Below are positions 51,556-62,334 of a stretch of 64,000 bases of DNA, in pieces. The notes beneath the pieces are model-generated. The model made no database searches and was not told where the DNA came from. It saw only the letters and a list, made by a program, of their open reading frames with translations. Position 1 is the stretch's first letter, and every line of letters begins with the position of its first letter. Both the position numbers and the translations under genes were made by a program. The stretch is from NCBI GenBank assembly GCA_018398585.1, contig JAGTTD010000015.1, positions 28,043,478 through 28,107,477 on the forward strand, in the 5' to 3' direction. This DNA is from Simmondsia chinensis. Its lineage: Eukaryota > Streptophyta > Magnoliopsida > Caryophyllales > Simmondsiaceae.

Positions 51556-52799
51556 TTTTGTCATTTTTTCAATAAGTAACGAGCAAAAACTAGAAATATA
51601 ATACAAGGCGGACCTACTCGTTTTTCTCATACTTTAACTATGTTTATTTTTTGCTTTAAATCTTTTGGATTTGCATATGTTTAATAGACTTTCTTAACTT
51701 ATAAGTCCACCAGCTTGTAATAATGTCGAGCATTAATTATTAATTAATTAAAAGATCAGTTTATTCTATGTGGTGGGAATGGCAATCAGGGTCGTGCATA
51801 ACTCCAACTAACTTAAGCAACCATTTAGGGTCCCAAAATTTAGAGGCCCCAAATTTTTGATTTGTGATTTAAAATCTTAACTGTTAATATTAAAAGTTTT
51901 TATTATTAAATTTTCATAGTTTATAGTATTAGTACTATACTGTTGGCCAGGTCCTTTCTCTTGTTTATTTGGCTCCACTCCTTTGTATTTTTCCTTCGTA
52001 CTTATTGATGGGAAAGAGCAAAGTGTTGGATCTACCGCTTGTAAAATCTAACACAATATGATGATATGATAGAAAACAGAAGGTTGAGGTTGGACTTTCT
52101 AGAACTGGGTAGAATTTGAGTTGACACATTTTGGTTTAAATAATCCGGATTGGTTAAAAGTAAAAGTTCCCGACCCATTCAACAAATGTGTCAGATTTGG
52201 GTCGACTTCTTTTTTTGAAGCCTTTGTAAAATATGAATACAAACATAACACAACATATTTGACAACACTAATTTAGATCCCTGCATGGAAAATGACATGA
52301 TATGAAAGCTTGTTTCTTTGTGAACTATTCAAAAAAAACGAAGACCTACATATTTGACCAAGTTTCTTTTGTGGAAAAAAAAAATGTTTGAAGAAAAAAA
52401 TATACTTTATTTAGGATTTTAGATGTTCGACCTATAAAAATAGTATTATAGAAGCAAAGGTTCTCCCATTTTTAAATAGAATCAGAAAAATAGTGTTTGT
52501 CCTTTAAAGAACAATCGAAGGTAAAAACAAAAAAACGGTTCAGATAAAAATACCCATATTAAAAACACTTTTCACAAAAAAATATTTCTAAAGAACAGAT
52601 TTTCATAACTTGCCCAACTAGTTGTCTTTCAATTGGTGTAGGAATGAGAATGAGGTTTTCTGGAGTATTAAAATGAGAGTTGGGTTCTAGATCAAAGTCT
52701 GGTGCTAGAACTTTTCATACTCCCTAGACGACATTGTAAGAAACATCGAATGCACGAAGAAATGGTTGAATGCATGTGTCCCAAGTGCCTGAGCTGACT
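51556..52799. other. Gene-free stretch with a degraded hAT-like patch
   Basis: 52080-52290 contains GGTTGGACTTTCTAGAACTG, CCGACCCATTCAACAAATGT and ACAACATATTTGACAACAC, resembling the elements at 37531 and 59271, but without clear ends. Otherwise AT-rich with no coding region. Confidence 0.35.
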
Positions 52800-53004
52800 G
52801 CGGGTTCTAGTCTCTGTTGTTGTTGGTGCAAGTCTTACTGGTCATAGGCATCGTTTGTTGTTATCCTATGTTAGTGGTTGATGTCATATAATTTTCTTGC
52901 ATTTTTTGTACTTTTTTTTGTCGGTCGTTTTAACTAGTTCAGGCCTTGTATTTGCAAGTACGCTTGTTCTGTATTGTATTTTAATGCTATTTATCGAGAA
53001 AACA
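52800..53004 (+). mobile_element. 5'-truncated L1 LINE tail
   Basis: GTTTTAACTAGTTCAGGCCT, TGTATTTGCAAGTACGCTTG and GCTATTTATCGAGAAAAC parallel the L1 tail at 56030-56292 (GGCTAGCTCAGGCCTCACTC, GTGAGTACACCTATGTTTGT, CTTTTTATCGAAAAAAA). Confidence 0.5.
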
Positions 53005-53160
53005 AGTTGTCTTTCAATTGGTAGGTTAAGGGTCACCATATATAGGAATAATAAGATTATACATTTCAGTGACCCCCCCTCAAAGGACACGTGGTGAGTC
53101 CATAAGAGTGTATCCCCTACCTTCTTCGTCTTTCAACCACTCATAAGAGCCTCATGATAT

Positions 53161-53281
53161 TGTTTTTTTTTTCCAATAATTAGTTACAGAGTTATGATGC
53201 AAAGCTGACAACTCGAACAAGTAAGCCCTGAATCAACCTGTAAAAGAACGAGTACCAAACAACAAAATTAGAAACTCATAA
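53161..53281 (-). mobile_element. 5'-truncated L1 LINE tail
   Basis: The minus strand ends GTAACTAATTATTGGAAAAA(n), with TTACAGGTTGATTCAGGGCT and CTTACTTGTTCGAGTTGTCA, similar to the end of the L1 at 38258-41025. Only about 110 bp of the element remain. Confidence 0.5.
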
Positions 53282-53309
53282 TATACATCTATCATTTATT
53301 AATTAAAAG

Positions 53310-53715
53310 GTCTTTTACTTAAAATCACTTAAACTTTAGCTGTTGTTTCAAAATATCACTAAATTTTCTAATTTTTCAATTTCACATATAAACTTTTCAA
53401 AATTTTTCAATGTCATACCTTAATACGATGCTGTAAACATCCGTTAGTTTTTGTTGACGTGATATTTAAAAGATAATATTTCTATAGAAATATATAAATG
53501 ATTTTTTAAATATATACAAACTTTATAGATATTTAAAATATTTTATAATTTTTAAAATTATTTAAAATGTAGATTTTAATTTTTAAAATTATTTTTTCTT
53601 TTTTTACCATGTCACTTTAGCAAAAGCTAATGGATGTGACGTTGAAAACTTAAAAAAATATAAGTGATTTTTTAAAGCCGCACTTTCAGGTGGTTTTCAA
53701 AATCCTTAATTAAAT
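53310..53715. repeat. Imperfect foldback element
   Basis: Left-arm motifs AAAATCACTTAAACTTTAGC and CATCCGTTAGTTTTTGTTGA correspond inversely to AAAAGCTAATGGATGTGACG and AAAGCCGCACTTTCAGGTGG on the right. The arms are diverged. It is related in sequence to the foldback at 56729-57255. Confidence 0.45.
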
Positions 53716-53963
53716 ACTCTGACAATTGATCTTTTATTTCTTAGAAATTTTGACATTTTAATATGTATAATGAGATACCTCTTGGCTTATAAATTTCATT
53801 AGTTACGTAACCTTTCTTGGAATCCAGTAATTTGTGTTGCGAAATGCTCATCTAGAACATATTTCCAACAATGTATTAGCGACTCTCATTTGATGATTTT
53901 TTTGTGATAATTTTTTTTTTACGAAAATTCTAACTTGAATATTTAGGTTCCTGCTGTTGAAAT

Positions 53964-54134
53964 TTTTTTATTTTTTAATTTTTTATGATGGTAAAGCCAT
54001 GGGGAGGGGGGAGGGGATAAACCCCTTAAAGTCCTCATTAAAGAGGACACCACTTTGAGCTTTGTGAGATTCGATCCCGGGTCACCTCGTTGGCACCCGG
54101 CGATCACGACCACTCGGCTATGTCCCTAAAGGAC
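53964..54134 (-). mobile_element. tRNA-derived SINE with perfect 19-bp target duplication
   Basis: The minus strand has A box ACATAGCCGAGTGGTCGTGA (about 54124) and B box CCGGGATCGAATCTCAC (about 54080), followed by an unrelated body and an A/T-rich tail (53964-53995). The duplication AGGTTCCTGCTGTTGAAAT is identical at 53945-53963 and 54135-54153. The A box is a near-perfect tRNA A box, so the head is well preserved. Confidence 0.92.
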
Positions 54135-54153
54135 AGGTTCCTGCTGTTGAAAT

Positions 54154-55138
54154 GTGATAACTCTTTTTTTTTTTTTGTCGTAATTCTATAAATTTTTTCA
54201 GTAAAAATTCATGATTTCCATGAAAATTTCTAAGGATTCTAGAAGAAGGTAGCTAAGTGATAAAATTTTTAGAACTCAGGGTACCCCATGATATATCAAA
54301 TAATCTAAGTAACAAAATTGTCAAATCTTAGTATATCTAAATAATAAATTCCTGATATCATTGACCCAATTGTTGGATTAAAAAGACCGCCATCTACTTT
54401 AACTAAGGCAAAAATATCTTCAATGGCACCATGCATAGAAATAAAAATGTGGATGACAATCATTGGCCCAAGTTGCCTTAAACATCGTTCCGATTACGGC
54501 AACTGTCATTGCTCAAGGGTTCAACCAAGAAAGCTTAGCTCATGACATTCTTTACTGTTATTAATGCAATTTGAGAATCAAGGAACAACTACATTTTCTA
54601 AAACGCTATCCCAGACTGGCAGCGCATTATTGATACTGTAAAATTGAGGATTATCGCTTGGTTTCAGGCAATCGTTGTACCCACTGACATTGGCGTACAC
54701 CAGTACATGGAGGATCCTAGTAGACTGATTTGCAATTCCATTTCTAGACCAAGACAAAGGTTGGCTGCTCCATACGCTACTTAGATTTCGATCATTCACG
54801 TTGCGGACCATGAGCAAAGCTGGCTATCGCATTGCTTTGCTTTGCTCATGTTGCGCTTCCAGCTCGTGATTTTCACTTGAGATTTATTCTTTTTTTTTTT
54901 TTTTTTTTTTTTTGCTCGTTTTTATTGTAGAGACTCTTTCTATACTTCTCTTAATTAAAAAAAAAATTGAAAAACAATAACGTTTACTATATACACAAAG
55001 AAGTGATATATATATATTCTAAAAATAATATCATTGGGAGAAATACGACCAAGTGGAGCTAATTTAAATCTCATTGGTAAAACAAGAACAACCCCCCTCA
55101 TTTAAAACCCCTCTCTTCCCATTTTTAGGACTCAAAGA
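54154..55138. other. Gene-free stretch
   Basis: Contains a T24 tract (about 54891-54914). A short open frame at 54817-54578 on the minus strand has no recognised domain. No bounded element is supported. Confidence 0.35.
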
Positions 55139-55650
55139 TAGAGGTGTAAACAAATCGATTATTAGATGAACTATCGATTGGAGTTCGTTCGTGTTCATTA
55201 TGATGGCTCAATAGCTTATCGAGCTGAGTTCAATCAAGCTCAACAAGCTTAATGAGCCAGTTCGAACAAGGGGGTGTTAGGCTCGTTAACATTCGTGACC
55301 AGTTTAATCAGAGCTTATCAAGGGGCTTGATAAGAGCTCATTAACAATTGATATTGGTTCAAAAGTGGTTCAATAATAGTTTGATAGTAACTTGAAATGC
55401 TTGGCTCAGTAGCTAGCTCGACTCGATAATAAGCTTGGATCAGTTTTAAGTCCATTGGGCTCAATAATTAGCTTGAATCCGCTCGATAAGCCTAACGATC
55501 GAGTTGAGCCAAGCCAAATATCAAACACACTAAAATTTATCGAAGCTCGAAAGAGGTTGGAAAAAGCTCAATAAGAGCTTGGCTCAAACAAGAGCTTGGC
55601 TCGAACTCGACCTCGATAAGACTTATCAAATTCGAGTACAAACAAGGGGT
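55139..55650. mobile_element. hAT-like GAGCTCG-rich element, right end unclear
   Basis: The left end TAGAGGTGTAAACAAATCG matches the terminal type of 23565-24049 and 44259-44702. The interior carries many GAGCTTGGCTCGAACTCGA and TTATCGAGCTGAG motifs. The right terminal repeat and 8-bp duplication could not be found; the element may be truncated by the L1 tail beyond. Confidence 0.55.
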
Positions 55651-55790
55651 GCTCAGCTCAACTTGTCTCGTTTCCTGTTCAAGTAAGGTTGTCCTCTTTT
55701 CCTATATAAGTAGGAACTTGTTTTAGTTGTATGTAAGAATTCAAACAACATCATGAAATACAATATTCGGCAGAATCGATTGTGAAACTT

Positions 55791-55990
55791 TAAATTTTTT
55801 TTTTCAATAATTAGGAAGAAAACGCTAGACATAAAACTGGCGCACCCACGAAAGTAGAGCCCGAGAAAACCCAAAAAGCGAGACAAAAATAAAAAAAGAA
55901 ATAGCTCCTAGATCTAAAAGCAAAACACCAGTAGGAACTTCTAAGGCACTAAATCCTATACAAAGAAACATACACCAAAACTTAACCTAG
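55791..55990 (-). mobile_element. 5'-truncated L1 LINE tail
   Basis: The minus strand ends TTCCTAATTATTGAAAAAAAA, preceded by CGGGCTCTACTTTCGTGGGT. It has the same end motif as the other L1 tails here, and abuts 56030-56292 in opposite orientation. Confidence 0.5.
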
Positions 55991-56029
55991 TACTCTAAAA
56001 TGAAAACAAATCAAAACCAATCTTCGTCT

Positions 56030-56292
56030 GTGATTGGGTTCTTCGTGCTTGCCCCTGTGTTTCCATTGTAGGCTTCTGTTTGTCTTGGTTTGGGTTTTGG
56101 TTTGTTCTCTTGTGGTTCTTTGGTTTTGGGTCGCGTTTTTATTCCTTTTATGGTTCTTAGGTTTCTCTTTTCCTTATTTTTTTTGGCTCTTTTTGGTTTC
56201 CTTGTTTGCCGGTCATTCTGGCTAGCTCAGGCCTCACTCTTGTGAGTACACCTATGTTTGTATGCGCTTTGGTGCTTTTTATCGAAAAAAAT
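56030..56292 (+). mobile_element. 5'-truncated L1 LINE tail
   Basis: GT-rich 3' UTR ending GGCTAGCTCAGGCCTCACTC, TGTGAGTACACCTATGTTTG and TGCTTTTTATCGAAAAAAATC. The ORF across it (56034-56225) is hydrophobic low-complexity and not a protein. Confidence 0.5.
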
Positions 56293-56728
56293 CTACATAG
56301 TAAGAAGATCTACAGGAGTCGAGAAAGAGCCAATAATACAATATATACCTAGATATTTTCCCAATTGCCATGACATCAAGCATATCATCTTTCTGACAGT
56401 CACATGAAATCATTGGTAATGAAACTTACACCTTTTGTTCTTTCACTAAGATATTCTGTACTTATTCAATTTATTTGATAAACATATTCAAGGCTTATTT
56501 AATCGTTGAGATGACTCAAGTGAGAGGATAAAAATGAATTATAGACCACTCATTTAGCTGTTGACATCATCTTTCGAACATATGAAATCACCTCCTTCCC
56601 CCACTTTAACCACATATGTGGTCCAAAATTCATCTTCTCATCTCTCACCCTCTTATTAGAGTTATCATCATCATCATCATCATATATATATATATAAATT
56701 CTTAGACTTTAGTTTCTCAAAGGGGTTT

Positions 56729-57255
56729 TTTTTTTTTTAACTGAAAACCATCTATATTTTAGTGAAGTATCAGAAAATTATCTAACTTTTCTAATTTTTT
56801 AAAGTCACACTTAAAGTTTTCAAAAATTTTTCAATGTCACATTTAATGCTGATACCATTAACTTTTTGTTAAAATAAATACCAAAATTACAAATTACCCT
56901 CGATAAAACTTATTTTTTATCATTGAATTACAAGCAAGTTTATAAATAAAAAATACTTCTCTTGTAACAACGCGTCAAACCCTTAATAATTTTACAAATT
57001 CAGAGGTAAAATATAATTTCGTCATTTGCAAAATATATTACGCAATATAATTTATTAAATTAAGTTAAATTTTATATTTTGATACATTTATGCCCCAAGA
57101 TGTGGTGCTTCATCTGATGGAAAGGTAACAATGTCCGCATTATGTGTGACATTAAGAATTTTTTAAAAAGTTTAGATGTGACTTTAAAAAATTAAAAAAA
57201 ATTAGGTAATTTTCTAATACTTTACCTAAAATATAGATTATTTTCAATAAAAAGC
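56729..57255. repeat. Foldback element next to SINE copy E
   Basis: Left arm GAAAACCATCTATATTTTAG, TTTTCTAATTTTTTAAAGTC and CAATGTCACATTTAATGC mirrors right arm GTGTGACATTAAGAATTTTT, GTGACTTTAAAAAATTAAAA and TAAAATATAGATTATTTTCA. About 110-bp arms. SINE copy E lies 15 bp further on. Confidence 0.6.
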
Positions 57256-57269
57256 CCCTTCTCAAAGCA

Positions 57270-57520
57270 TAGTAGCAACAACAATAACAGACCCAGTGCC
57301 TCAAGCGCTCCTGCCTAAGCGGAGTCTGGGGGGTGGATGTACGCAGCCTTACCCCTTCAGGGTATAATCCTGCTGAGAGGCTATTTTCGAGGACCCCCAA
57401 CCTTATAGGGTTGACAACTCGAAGACTTTCCAGGAGATCACCCATCCATACTCTTGTCCAAACACGCTTAATTTCAGAATTCTAATGAAATTCGGTGTAT
57501 TAGTACCTGGTAAATGAATT
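57270..57520 (-). mobile_element. 5S-headed SINE, copy E (subfamily II)
   Basis: Minus strand: GAATTCTGAAATTAAGCGTG, AGTATGGATGGGTGATCTCC, TGTCAACCCTATAAGGTTGG, body and GCACTGGGTCTGTTATTGTT GTTG tail. Perfect 12-bp duplication CTTCTCAAAGCA (57258-57269 and 57521-57532). It shares the CAACCCTATAAGGTTGGGGG junction with copy H only. Confidence 0.88.
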
Positions 57521-58069
57521 CTTCTCAAAGCAGAGCACCTTTTAAAAATTTTTGACACAAGATTTTGCATGGTGATGATGATGACGTTGATGTAGCAATG
57601 CAAATCAAAACCATAAATCATGGCTGCTGGATTCATGCTTTCTTTGTGTTGAAAGGGGAAATGAGTAAATTTTAGGAACTGTTTGATATTATTTTATGTT
57701 TACAGTTTGTAATTTTTAAAAATTAAAAGCTTTAAAAATTCTTTTTTCTTATATATCCTTAGTTTCTGGAAAAACTGAAAATATAAGGAAAAAAAAATCA
57801 TGTTTTAAATGTATTTTTGTTTGTCTACCTCGAAATAAGTCAGGAATTTTGAATTAGAAGTGATATTTGTCCTCTTATTTAATTACTAAAAAAATTATAA
57901 AATATAGAAAGTAATAATTTTATAGCAATTTATAGTTTATGTGTTGCAGAGAAACTAACTTACTTGGAGGGGTAAGTAAGGTCTAATTTCTGTATGAGTT
58001 TAAATGAATAACGACAATTTTACCCTTACCTAATTTGTTTTGATTGTTGTGATACATGTACCTATAGGT

Positions 58070-58204
58070 ATACAACATCAACAAACCCAGTGCCTCCAAG
58101 GGCTTCCGCATAAGCAGGGTCTGGGGGGGTAGATATACGCAGCCTTCCCCCTTCCGGGGGCTACGCTGAAGAGAGGCTGTTTCTGAGGATCCCCAACCTG
58201 AGAA
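58070..58204 (-). mobile_element. SINE/RTE tail fragment
   Basis: Minus strand: CAGGTTGGGGATCCTCAGAA, ACAGCCTCTCTTCAGCGTAG, GGGGGAAGGCTGCGTATATC, CCCCAGACCCTGCTTATGCG and CACTGGGTTTGTTGATGTTG. The 5S head is missing; sequence stops near CAGGTTGGGG. Confidence 0.75.
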
Positions 58205-58764
58205 ATTGGTTCGCAACAAATGGCATGTGACCTGCAAGCAGAAGAGCATCACATCATGAGTAGTTCAAAACACACGGCGACCAAAACAATAAACTACCAC
58301 AAACAACAACAACAAATACAAAGCAGGCCACAAAGCAGCCCTGTAGGTATGATAGTCAATTTAATTCTATTTCCCCATATGTGGAAATAAAAGAATTAAA
58401 TTAATGAAAAGTTCTACTTCTCGGTCTTATAACCAAACACGTATTACCTAATTTCCTAAGAATTTGACACGCGATATATTTTTTTGAAAAATACAACTTT
58501 TAAAAGAATTTAATTCATATGTTTGCCAAATTAGACATGTTTTTGATAATTGAAGTAGAAACCGAATATAAAATGATGCACTGCATTGAGGCTGCATATA
58601 CAAGAGAGCAAAAAACACTCGGTACATTTCACCAAAGGCAAAAGTACAAGGTAAACAAAACATCGTAAGATCATCTTCAAAGAGTCACCAAGTCTACAAT
58701 TGGTGCATAAGACCTTAGTTTCTAAAAGACTAAAAAACTACAAATAGAAGACAATATCAACTGT

Positions 58765-59055
58765 TAAGGAATCAACTTTCTTAAAAGTTCAGGCTGATGG
58801 ATAAAGACCCATGAATGGTTTTATACTCTAACATACCCTCACATGTGAATGCCTGTTGGGCTTAAAGTATGGATATTGCATATGCCTACCTCTTACCTTG
58901 TGAGCTATATTAATATTAAAAGTGAGGATCTTTGAGATTCGAACTCGTAATCTCTTGGTCAGAAAGCTCTAACATCAAATATGTAGGAACCAACTTTTCC
59001 AAAAGCTTAAGCTGGTAGGTAAAGATCCGGAATGATTTTATACTGTAATATCGAA
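58765..59055 (-). mobile_element. Short direct-repeat element with primer-site-like and B-box-like motifs
   Basis: Two direct repeats (about 58765-58836 and 58983-59055) share AAGCTTAAGCTG/AAGTTCAGGCTG and TTTTATACT(C/G)TAA. On the minus strand the right repeat is followed by TTGATGTTAGAGC, resembling a tRNA-Met primer site, and then ACCAAGAGATTACGAGTTCG AATCTC, which resembles a tRNA 3' half with a B box. It could be a miniature LTR element or a tRNA-derived one. Related repeats: 32150-32395, 60200-60440, 62160-62330. Confidence 0.5.
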
Positions 59056-59270
59056 AAGCAAGGCGAAATGGGAAGTACTATTAGAAGAGGACAATGGAGT
59101 ACAGCAGCAAGAAACACACAGTGAAAAGAGTGTGCTCTCAAAAATATACTTTAAACGAAAGACAAGTCCCGGATATGACTCATGACAGGCCACTCTCTCA
59201 TCATGTTCATCTTATTACTCCAACACTCCACTCCGCCATTGCCGGATATGAGGCCCTCTCTACCACTTGG

Positions 59271-59810
59271 TAGGAGTGGCAAACATGTTGCGTTGTACCG
59301 TGTTCGTGTTCGTGTTATGCGAGAGGTACTAGAAATGGCATCAACCCGTTTATTATACGGGTTAGGAACTCTCAATCCTGACTTAACCCAATTTTTAAAC
59401 GGGTAACCCATTTAAATTATAGTGGTGATTTTTTTCCACTAAATGTTAGTTTGTTAACTTACAAACATGTCAATAATACACTTAATAGTTCATACTTGAA
59501 ATAATAATTGACATATTTTTAATTAAGCTATCAAATTAACATTACTAAACATAGTTTAAATTATATTATGTGAGACAGGCTACCAAAAATCTATATATAA
59601 TAACAATAGTATACTACTCAAATATCGAACATGTTTATATAAATAGGTTAAGCGTGTCGAAAATAGGTTAAATGGGTCAAACTCAAATTCGACTTAAATA
59701 CCTAAATGGGTTAAACGAGTCAACCCAAATTCAACCCGACTTCAAAAACTCCAACCCAAACCCGCAATCTTCGTGCTGCGTTCGTGTCGTGTCAAATTTT
59801 GCCAGGGTTA
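59271..59810. mobile_element. hAT-like element with TGGCAAA-type ends
   Basis: Ends TAGGAGTGGCAAACATG and (right end reversed) TAACCCTGGCAAAATTTG; subterminal GTGTTCGTGTTCGTG mirrors CGTTCGTGTCGTGTC. Candidate 8-bp duplication CCACTTGG (59263-59270) / CCTCTTAG (59811-59818), two mismatches. The interior has repeated GGGTTAA/TTAACCC motifs. Confidence 0.7.
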
Positions 59811-59825
59811 CCTCTTAGTCGAACA

Positions 59826-59826
<1 letters not shown>

Positions 59827-59887
<61 letters not shown>
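59827..59887. repeat. (AAT)n microsatellite, about 20 units
   Basis: Uninterrupted ATA/AAT trinucleotide run. It is likely polymorphic in length. Confidence 0.97.
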
Positions 59888-59888
<1 letters not shown>

Positions 59889-60199
59889 CAACTTTGTAAA
59901 TAGTTATTATTTGTTATAAGTGACATTATAACAATTTTGCCCTGTATGTAGATGTTATTATCAAGGTAAAATATGTTACTTAGAGAAATGATGTGACTTG
60001 GAATTAAACTTGAAAAAAAAAAAGTAATTGGGTATCATATATAATTTAGTGCATTAGAAGCCCTAATTTTTCATTAACGAGCCTGTTGGGTTGAGGCAAC
60101 AGAAAAGTTTCACAACATGCTTTCATTTTCTAATCGAGACATAAATTTGAGCCACAATACAACTCTAAGACTTGATGTTTGATATCTTAGGTTGTAGGT

Positions 60200-60440
60200 T
60201 CACTCGAAAAATCAATTTTTTCTAAAACCTTTGTTGATAAGTTAAAACCCAAAAATGGTATGTACTTTAACATATTCTTTCATCCAAATACTCATTGAGT
60301 TTGAAGCGTAAACAATGTGAAGATTTCTTATAGCTTCTGGTTGAATTACATTAAAATTAAAAGTGATTTGAGATCCCTTGGATAAAAAAATTGTGATACC
60401 TAGTCAAAGGAACTAATTATTACAAAAGTTTCGATTAGCA
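60200..60440. repeat. Diverged copy of the direct-repeat/tRNA-like dispersed family
   Basis: GTTAAAACCCAAAAATGGTA, TACTTTAACATATTCTTTCA, ATTGAGTTTGAAGCGTAAAC and TGATACCTAGTCAAAGGAAC align in order with 58765-59055. It is interrupted at its right end by the Gypsy solo LTR at 60443. Confidence 0.4.
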
Positions 60441-60442
60441 GG

Positions 60443-60909
60443 TGATGCAGCCCCATAATTGGCTGATGGGGCTTGGTTACTTGATAGGTTTGGCAAGATT
60501 CCCAAGCATGGCGAGCCAAGGATTGATGCAGCCAGAGATACGTGGTTAAGGGATATGGCTGGAGGAGTTTGTCATCTTTTAGGATATTTGGCTGGTTGAT
60601 TATAGATAATTATTAGTAATTATTTGTAATTACCTTTAAGTTTTTTATTCATCTTTTATCTTTTAAGTCTTTTAGGCTAGTTAATTTTCTCTTTTATTTA
60701 AGGAAGAGAAAGTCTAGATTTAATTCAATTCAATTATTTTTTAGATTTTTATCCCTTATTTATATGTTTTTTTTTTCTCTATTATCGGGGTATAAGAATT
60801 AGGTTAAACTCTTATTCTCCTTATTTTTTTATTGTTTTTGCAATAAAAATTAAAAGAAGGTTGTTGAACCTTCTTATTTTCTGTTAATTTTCATCCACAC
60901 GCTGCATCA
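60443..60909 (+). repeat. Gypsy solo LTR
   Basis: 467 bp bounded by TGATGCAG and CTGCATCA, flanked by GCAGG (60438-60442) and GTAGG (60910-60914), a 5-bp duplication with one change. Promoter-like TTTAAGGAAGAGAAAGTCTAG matches the LTR at 9259-9704. No interior or second LTR: typical product of LTR-LTR recombination. Confidence 0.85.
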
Positions 60910-61151
60910 GTAGGTGTAAACATACATTATTTATATCTAACAGGTTCAAATCCCGATTAATGTGTATTTTTTAACCTAAGTGTGCAATTTTTCAAATTAA
61001 CAGGCAAAAAAATACCATAGGGTTAAATTTCTTCATGTATTACTACATCTGATATGCATTAGCATTTTTCTCCCCCGGTTACATCTTGTACTAATAGTAA
61101 TAATTTTATCATGTCAATAATGTTATCGGTTATTGAATAGTAATATAACCG

Positions 61152-61372
61152 GATCTTATTAGAACTCCGAAGTTAAACACGCTTGGACGAGAGTAGTACC
61201 AGGATGGGTAACCTCCTGGGAAGTCCTAGTATTATCAACCCTATAAGGTTGGGGGTCCTCAGAATTAATCTTTCGGCAGGGTTACATCCTGAAAGGGTAA
61301 GACTGCGTATATTTACCCCTCTTGAGCTCCCCTTATGAGGGTGTTTTGAGACACTGGATCTGTTGTCGTTAA
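61152..61372 (+). mobile_element. 5S-headed SINE, copy H (subfamily II)
   Basis: The head begins at AACCGGATCTTATTAGAACT, then CGAAGTTAAACACGCTTGGA, GGATGGGTAACCTCCTGGGA and the ATCAACCCTATAAGGTTGGG junction, then the diverged body and CACTGGATCTGTTGTCGTT. The first part of the head is missing. A target duplication was not resolved. Confidence 0.8.
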
Positions 61373-62160
61373 CGGGTAAGAAAAATGGAAAAGGGGGATG
61401 TGTAATGTACGGAGTAAGGCAGGGCATGCACTGAGAAGCGTGCAGGATGTGTCTCTTACTTGATTCGTCAACATTTGATCCACAGCTCAAATTTGTACTG
61501 AACCTATCTGTATTAGTCGCGTTGATTGTGATGTTATGAGCTAGTGAACCACAATCACTCGGGCGTGGATCCAGTGTTGTGACAAAGTTATAATATATAT
61601 ATATATATATATATATTTACAACGAGATTTATTGCCTATTTGACTATAATGTTCCCAAAAGTTTAAGCTAAGATGAGTAGTAGAAAAGCTTTTAGAGCAC
61701 TTGAGCCGCCAGAAACCTAAGACGGTGGGTTGGAAGAACTAATTTGAGCGGGCGACGTTATAGCTTTTGATTTGTAAGGAGTTATGGGGCCCATAACTTG
61801 TTAAAACGAAGCTATCAGACTGAACTACTAAACCCTAGTCGATTTACCACTGGCCTTGCCTATTTTCCCAAAAATTTGGCATCTAAAATTATTTTCGGGC
61901 TACTTTTATGTTTTCCTTATAGTTTAGGGGCATTTTCGTGATTTTATATTTTAAGATATTTTTGTGATTTTTCCTTTTACAGTTTTCTATTTGCCTATAA
62001 ATACTCGTTATAGTTAGTTGTATGGCTTCTTTTCCAATTTTACTGAAATATAAACCCTAGTTTTGGTGGATTCCAAGTTTCCGATTTTGACGTGTTTGAT
62101 TGATTTTACGTTTCCATTCCGCATAAATGAAGATCCAGAAATAGTTTTATAATTTAATAT
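61373..62160. other. Gene-free stretch with (TA)n
   Basis: Contains a (TA) run at about 61580-61615. GC-moderate DNA at 61660-61850 has no ORF or bounded repeat. The open frame at 61490-61173 is antisense to SINE copy H and is not a gene. Confidence 0.35.
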
Positions 62161-62330
62161 GCCGCTTTGCGTGAATGTTCATTGAACTTGAAGCGTAAAC
62201 AACACACAAAATCTCCTCATATCTTGTACTTAAGTTATACTAATACTACTATTAAAAGTGGGGGCATTGAGGTTCGAACTAATGACCTCGTGGTCAACAA
62301 GATACTGATACCAGATCAAAAAAATACTTC
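62160..62330. repeat. Diverged copy of the direct-repeat/tRNA-like dispersed family
   Basis: CATTGAACTTGAAGCGTAAA, ATTAAAAGTGGGGGCATTGA, GGTTCGAACTAATGACCTCG and GATACTGATACCAGATC align with 58765-59055 (no second flanking repeat seen). Reverse strand gives CTGGTATCAGTATC, primer-site-like. Confidence 0.45.
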
Positions 62331-62334
62331 TTAC

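Noticed and set aside
54817..54878. Short GCTTTGCT duplications as a functional element
   Set aside because: TGAGCAAAGC/GCTTTGCTCATG forms a small local palindrome but has no further structure or repeat copies nearby.
61173..61490. 105-aa minus-strand frame
   Set aside because: Mostly antisense to SINE copy H; the same artefact peptide (LGLPRRLPILVLL) appears antisense to copy C at 41247-41513.
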